This document shows positions 6,224 to 9,846 of a DNA stretch of 9,846 nucleotides, one piece after another. The position numbers were made by a program, and so were the translations under genes. The stretch spans positions 1 through 9,846 of the forward strand of contig JAABQT010000043.1 of the NCBI GenBank assembly GCA_011391295.1, read 5' to 3'. Source of the stretch: Betaproteobacteria bacterium. GTDB lineage: Bacteria; Pseudomonadota; Gammaproteobacteria; Burkholderiales; SG8-39. The notes under the pieces are model-generated. The model had not been told where the DNA came from, did not search any database, and saw nothing but the letters and a program-made list of their open reading frames with translations. Every line of letters starts with the position of its first letter. The stretch's first letter is position 1.

Positions 6224-6625
6224 ATGGGCAAGCCCAAACCGCACCTGGAGTTCGTGGGGGTCGACATGAAGTCGGGCTGGGAGAGGCCGCCCGGCTATCC
6301 GCCCGGCTTCACGCAGAAGGTCCTCGCCTCGGATATAGACGAAAAAACGAAGCGCGGCAGCCGCACGCGGCTGCTGAAGCTCGAGCCCGGCGCCTATTCC
6401 ACCGAGCCGTTCGTGCACGACCACTGGGAGGAGGTGTTCCTGGTGCAGGGCGACCTCGTCGTCGGTAACGACGCCAAGGGGCAGGGCGGCGAATCCTCGC
6501 AGGCGTTCACCTATGCCTGCCGGCCGCCGGGCGTGCACCACGGCCCGTTCACGAGCAAGAGCGGCTGCCTGCTCTACGAGATCCACTACTACGAGACCAG
6601 CGGCAAGGCGGGACGGGGAGGCTGA
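6224..6625 (+). CDS. Cupin-domain protein paired with an HpaB-type monooxygenase
   Basis: Single-domain cupin of 133 residues, a small beta-barrel protein that probably binds a metal ion. Cupin motif 1 is FVHDHWEEVFLVQG, giving candidate ligands H65, H67 and E70 (or E69). Motif 2 is CRPPGVHHGPF, giving H105/H106. ATG 6224 is chosen because GAGG (6214-6217) lies 6 nt before it; the longer reading from 6164 would start inside the promoter region. It ends one base before the ATG of the monooxygenase gene, so the two are co-transcribed and their products probably act on the same compound. It could be a dioxygenase, an isomerase or a non-catalytic sensor of the pathway intermediate; the sequence does not decide. 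No signal peptide, so cytoplasmic. Confidence 0.92.
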   Translation: MGKPKPHLEFVGVDMKSGWERPPGYPPGFTQKVLASDIDEKTKRGSRTRLLKLEPGAYSTEPFVHDHWEEVFLVQGDLVVGNDAKGQGGESSQAFTYACRPPGVHHGPFTSKSGCLLYEIHYYETSGKAGRGG

Positions 6626-6626
6626 G

Positions 6627-8084
6627 ATGCTGAAGACCGGAGCCGAGCACCTGAAATCGCTGCGCGACGGGCGCGTGGTCTACATCGGCGGCGAGAAGGT
6701 GGGCGACGTCACCACCCATCCGGCGTTCCGCAACGCGGCGCGCTCGATGGCGGCGATCTACGACCTGAAGGCGGCAGACGCGGCGTACAGCTTCGAGGAG
6801 AAAGGCGAGCGCTTCAGCGCCTATTTCCTGCGCGCGAAGACCAGGGAGGATCTCGCCAAGCGCATGAAGCTGCACCGCGCGATCGCCGACCTGAGCCACG
6901 GACTGCTCGGGCGCTCGCCCGATCACGTGTCGAGCTTCGTCACCGGCATGGCGATGAACCCGATGGTGTTCGGCAAGTACGCCGATAACCTCACGCGCTA
7001 CTACGAGCACATGAGGCACGAGGACGTCTACGGCGTGTACGCGGTGATTCCTCCGCAGGCGGCGCGCAACCCGGAATTCTACGTGCGGCAGAACCTCCCC
7101 ATCCCGACGCTCAGGGTGGTGCGCGAGGACGACGACGGCGTGGTGATTTCGGGCATGAAGATGCTCGCCACCGGGGCGGTGTTCGCCAACGAGATCTGGA
7201 TCGGCAACCTGATCCCCCTGGCGCCCAACCAGCTGCCCGAATCGATCACCTGCGCCATCGCCGTGAATGCGCCGGGCGTCACGCTGTGGTCGAGGAAGCC
7301 GTTCGAGTTGCACGCGCAGAACGAGTTCGACAATCCGCTCGCCTGGCGCTTCGACGAGTCGGACTCGATGGTGATGTGCGAGAACGTCAAGGTGCCCTGG
7401 GAGCGCGTGTTCGTGCACAACGACGCGGTGCTGGCGCGCGACATCTACATCAAGACGCCGGGGCACTGCTACGGCAACCACCAGTCGAACGTGCGCTTCC
7501 ACTCCAAGATGCAGCTGATCGTCGGCCTGGCGAGCAAGATCGCGCAGGCCTCGGGCGCCCATGAGGTGCCGGCGGTGCGCGAGGTGCTCGGGCGCTTCAG
7601 CGCGCTCGAGGCCGCGCTGGGCGGCATGATCGCCGGTCAGATCCAGGACGCCGAGGACTGGCCCAGGGGCTACAAGACCTTCAACCGGCGCTACATGTAT
7701 GCGGCGCTGAATTGGTGCACCGAGAGCCATTCGCAGATCATCGACGCGTTGCGCGAGCTGTGCGGCGGCGGCATCTTCCAGATGCCCGCCGACATCACCG
7801 TGATGCACGACACAAAGCTGAAGGAACAATTCGAGACCTACTGGCAGACCCCGCAGCTCGGGGCCGTGGAGCGCATGAAGCTGTACAAGCTCGCCTGGGA
7901 CCTGATCGGCTCGGAGTTCGCCGGGCGCCACCTGCAGTACGAGAAGTTCTACGCCGGGGCCTCCTTCATCGTGCGCAACCACAATTTCCGCGAAGCGCCC
8001 TGGGACAGCTACCACAAGGTGGTCGAGGACCTGATGGCGAGCTACGACGTGCCTACCGCCAAAGGGGCGCGCAAGATCGCCTGA
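6627..8084 (+). CDS. HpaB-family flavin-dependent monooxygenase (4-hydroxyphenylacetate 3-monooxygenase-like oxygenase)
   Basis: Large oxygenase component of a two-component, FADH2-using phenol hydroxylase, 485 residues, close to the usual length for HpaB relatives. The fold resembles acyl-CoA dehydrogenases. Family landmarks include AAIYDL (42-47), SHGLLGRSPDHVSSF (90-104), IPPQAARNPEFY (141-152), a GMKMLATGAVFANEIWIGN flavin-domain stretch and VPWERVFVHND. Relative to Thermus HpaB, where R100, Y104 and H142 bind the phenolic substrate, a constant offset of 4 gives R96, H100 and Y138. Arg is kept and the Tyr and His are exchanged, so the substrate may differ from 4-hydroxyphenylacetate. The start is supported by GGGGAG (6615-6620) 6 nt before the ATG, one base after the cupin stop. 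No flavin reductase (HpaC) is in the window. The 4-hydroxybutyryl-CoA dehydratase branch of the superfamily is a less likely alternative. Confidence 0.92.
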   Translation: MLKTGAEHLKSLRDGRVVYIGGEKVGDVTTHPAFRNAARSMAAIYDLKAADAAYSFEEKGERFSAYFLRAKTREDLAKRMKLHRAIADLSHGLLGRSPDHVSSFVTGMAMNPMVFGKYADNLTRYYEHMRHEDVYGVYAVIPPQAARNPEFYVRQNLPIPTLRVVREDDDGVVISGMKMLATGAVFANEIWIGNLIPLAPNQLPESITCAIAVNAPGVTLWSRKPFELHAQNEFDNPLAWRFDESDSMVMCENVKVPWERVFVHNDAVLARDIYIKTPGHCYGNHQSNVRFHSKMQLIVGLASKIAQASGAHEVPAVREVLGRFSALEAALGGMIAGQIQDAEDWPRGYKTFNRRYMYAALNWCTESHSQIIDALRELCGGGIFQMPADITVMHDTKLKEQFETYWQTPQLGAVERMKLYKLAWDLIGSEFAGRHLQYEKFYAGASFIVRNHNFREAPWDSYHKVVEDLMASYDVPTAKGARKIA

Positions 8085-8090
8085 GGCACC

Positions 8091-9218
8091 CTAGGGCCTG
8101 CACCAGTCGCCGATGATCGCCTCGTAGATGGCGACCGACTGGCGGATACGCGCCATGCTGCAGTATTCGTCGGTCTGGTGCGCCATCTGCGGCTCGCCCG
8201 GCCCCAGTACCACGGTGGGCACCTCGCCGTAGACTTTGCGCAGGTTGGCCGCGTCGGTCATGTACGTTGCCGTGCGCACCTGCGGCGCCGCGGCCAGGAA
8301 CGGAGTGCAGATCTCGAACACGCGCTGCATCCATTGCGCATCAGGCGCGGTCCACACGGCGGGCAAATCCGAGAACGGTTCGATATGCGCGTCCTCGCCC
8401 ATCAGCGTGCGCAGGCGTGCGAGGAGCCCCGCGTGATCCATGCCGGGCAGCGTGCGGATATCGACGCCGATGCGAGCCGCATCCGGCACCAGGTTGACGC
8501 CCGAGCCTCCTTCGATCGTGCCGACGCTGAGCGTCGCCGCGCCCATCACCGGGTGCGGCGCCTGCGCGAAGTCGAAGGACTCGAGTCTGCCCACCGCGCG
8601 CGCCGCCTTGTAGATCGCGTTCTCGCCGAGCTCGGGCATCGAACCGTGCGCCGACACGCCGCGAAAACCAGCGTGGAACTTGAGCGATCCCTTGTGGCCG
8701 ACGTAAGGGTGGTTGGCGGTCGGCTCGCCCACCACGATGGCGCCGGCCGTGCCCATCAACTGCGGCAGCGCGGCGAGATGGCGCGAGCCGATGCAGCCGT
8801 TCTCCTCGGAGGCCGTAAGCACCAGCACCACACCCGGCGTGCCCTGGAGTTTGTTGGCGAAACTGCGCGCTGCAAGCAGGATCGCTGCCACGCCCGCTTT
8901 CATGTCGGACGATCCGCGCCCGTATAACCGGTCGCCGTCGGTCTCGCCCGCGAACGGGTCGTGCGACCAGGCGCGGGTGCCGAGCGGAACCACGTCGAGG
9001 TGCCCGGTGAGGCACAGCGGCGCCCTGGCGCCGTTGCCGCCCGCACGCGCGATCACGCTCGTACGTCCGGGTTCGAAGTCGTGGCAGTCGACCTTGAATC
9101 CCCAGTCGGCGAGCAGCTTGGCGGCGTGCCGCGCGCAATCGGCTTCCTGGCCGGGGGGGTTGACCGTGTCGTAGTGCAGCAAAGACTTGGTGAGTGCGAC
9201 GGCGTCCTGGATTGCCAT
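8091..9218 (-). CDS. M20-family metallopeptidase / deacylase (ArgE/DapE type)
   Basis: Di-zinc hydrolase of 375 residues that cleaves an amide bond, in the group of acetylornithine deacetylase and succinyl-diaminopimelate desuccinylase; cytoplasmic. The metal site is H73 and D75 (TGHLDVVPLG), D105 (YGRGSSDMKAG), E139 (ASEENGCIG, with E138 as general base), E165 (VGEPT) and H347 (QMAHQTDEYC). The dimerisation lid domain falls between about 175 and 290 (GHKGSLKFHAGFRGVSAHG onward). The HQTDEY ending is closer to ArgE-like than DapE-like enzymes, but the gene is not in an arginine or lysine operon, so the true substrate is open. ATG 9218 is preferred over the in-frame start at 9278 because the family begins here; there is no Shine-Dalgarno sequence. 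Six bases separate its stop from the convergent monooxygenase gene. Confidence 0.93.
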   Translation of the reverse strand: MAIQDAVALTKSLLHYDTVNPPGQEADCARHAAKLLADWGFKVDCHDFEPGRTSVIARAGGNGARAPLCLTGHLDVVPLGTRAWSHDPFAGETDGDRLYGRGSSDMKAGVAAILLAARSFANKLQGTPGVVLVLTASEENGCIGSRHLAALPQLMGTAGAIVVGEPTANHPYVGHKGSLKFHAGFRGVSAHGSMPELGENAIYKAARAVGRLESFDFAQAPHPVMGAATLSVGTIEGGSGVNLVPDAARIGVDIRTLPGMDHAGLLARLRTLMGEDAHIEPFSDLPAVWTAPDAQWMQRVFEICTPFLAAAPQVRTATYMTDAANLRKVYGEVPTVVLGPGEPQMAHQTDEYCSMARIRQSVAIYEAIIGDWCRP

Positions 9219-9224
9219 GCCGGG

Positions 9225-9230
9225 ATGATA
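9225..9230 (-). promoter_or_regulatory. Possible -10 box of the M20 gene
   Basis: TATCAT (9230-9225 on the minus strand) ends 6 nt before the chosen ATG, which would put transcription start at the A of the start codon. No -35 is recognisable and no Shine-Dalgarno sequence precedes the gene. The same hexamer occupies the same relative place at the sirtuin gene. Confidence 0.28.
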
Positions 9231-9311
9231 GTCGCAACCGGCCGGCGCGTGGCGACGGCCCGCATGCGTTTGCGCCAAGACGCAGTATGCTGGCGCCGCG
9301 CGTCATTCTCG

Positions 9312-9846
9312 ATGGGTCCGCTACTCACTGGAAAAGTACACGCAGCGCTGCAGGCCGCCGCGCGCGCCGGTTCGCCCACGCTCGAATGCTCTTTGGACCT
9401 CGATCGTTCGAGGACCACCGTCGAGGTGGGCGCTGCAGGATGGATGCGGCAAGGCCAGCGATTCCCCTATCTGGAAACCTGCAAGGAACGAACCGTTTAC
9501 CACTGGGCCGACGGGGCATTTCAGCCCGTGTCGCGTTTCTCCACGTCGCTGATCAAGCTGGTGCCCACGCAGTGGGGACCGCCGACGTTCCAAATCAACG
9601 GCATCAAGATGCTGCCCACGGCGCATGGCTCGCCCTATGCGGACGCCGAGCGCAAAGTCGGCCTGATTCAACCGCGCGGCAAGGTGATTCTGGATACCTG
9701 CGGCGGCCTGGGCTATTTCGCCGCCTGGTGCCTGCAGGGTCAGGCGAGGCAGGTGCTGTCTTACGAGAAGAACGCCGACGTGATCTGGCTGCGCAGTCTC
9801 AATCCCTGGTCGCCCGCGATTGGCGGCGGATTGACGTTGACCCTGG
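9312..9846 (+). CDS. SAM-dependent methyltransferase (partial, C-terminus beyond window)
   Basis: The first 178 codons of a class I (Rossmann-fold) methyltransferase, open to the right edge. Motif I for S-adenosylmethionine binding is KVILDTCGGLGYFA (124-137), with E152 (SYEKN) at the end of the second strand as the likely ribose-binding acid. The N-terminal 120 residues form a separate domain with a mixed hydrophobic and aromatic pattern (PYLETCKERTVYHWADG at 52-68; SLIKLVPTQWGPPTFQING at 79-97) and may hold substrate specificity. The methyl acceptor is unknown. ATG 9312 is the only in-frame ATG near the domain start. No Shine-Dalgarno sequence is obvious; TATGCT at 9286-9291 could be a -10 element. 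It is divergent from the M20 gene across 93 bp. Confidence 0.85.
   Translation, partial: MGPLLTGKVHAALQAAARAGSPTLECSLDLDRSRTTVEVGAAGWMRQGQRFPYLETCKERTVYHWADGAFQPVSRFSTSLIKLVPTQWGPPTFQINGIKMLPTAHGSPYADAERKVGLIQPRGKVILDTCGGLGYFAAWCLQGQARQVLSYEKNADVIWLRSLNPWSPAIGGGLTLTL

Noticed and set aside
6549..8015. A 488-residue minus-strand open frame opposite the monooxygenase gene
   Set aside because: It has no recognisable motif and a composition dominated by His, Arg, Val and Leu. The plus strand carries a clear HpaB-family protein.

Overview
The window is a gene-dense, roughly two-thirds GC stretch of bacterial chromosome. It holds thirteen protein-coding genes, two of them cut by the window edges, and no gap longer than about 95 bases. 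The high GC, the compact convergent and divergent layout and the gene families (YdbC-like aldo/keto reductase, HpaB-type monooxygenase, GST, a GNAT domain usually found in MarR-GNAT fusions) suggest a proteobacterium, most likely a betaproteobacterium. That placement is inference. I see no tRNA, rRNA, CRISPR array, insertion sequence or phage gene.

Layout: a minus-strand MFS transporter is translationally coupled to an aldo/keto reductase that runs off the left edge (1-1703). A plus-strand sirtuin (1730-2479) converges on a minus-strand SDR dehydrogenase (2476-3228), the two stops sharing one CTAG. A plus-strand GNAT acetyltransferase (3244-3753) converges on a minus-strand pair, a VOC/glyoxalase-fold protein and a coupled 81-residue protein (3733-4397). 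A plus-strand tandem AhpD-like protein (4449-5522) abuts a minus-strand GST (5523-6143). A plus-strand cupin + HpaB-type flavin monooxygenase operon (6224-8084) converges on a minus-strand M20 peptidase/deacylase (8091-9218). A plus-strand methyltransferase (9312 onward) runs off the right edge.

The most notable item is the AhpD-like gene. Read conventionally it is two ORFs (4449-5150 and 5169-5522), but they lie in the same frame and are separated by one TGA at 5148-5150. That TGA sits exactly where AhpD has its peroxidatic cysteine: E219, then 11 residues, C231-A-Y-[TGA], then T-T-A-H238, matching the AhpD spacing E-x11-C-x2-C-x3-H. A perfect 7-bp hairpin with a 5-nt loop carrying G at its second position starts 17 nt after the TGA, as expected of a bacterial SECIS element. 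I read the locus as one 357-residue selenoprotein with a CxxU redox motif at Sec234. No selA, selB, selC or selD gene lies in the window, so the decoding machinery must be sought elsewhere in the genome.

The genes do not form one pathway. The cupin/HpaB pair, with the divergent GST, looks like part of aromatic or phenolic compound metabolism. The transporter/reductase pair, SDR, VOC protein and M20 enzyme look like accessory metabolism. Several genes without a Shine-Dalgarno sequence have a -10-like hexamer only 6-9 nt before the start codon, suggesting leaderless transcripts.
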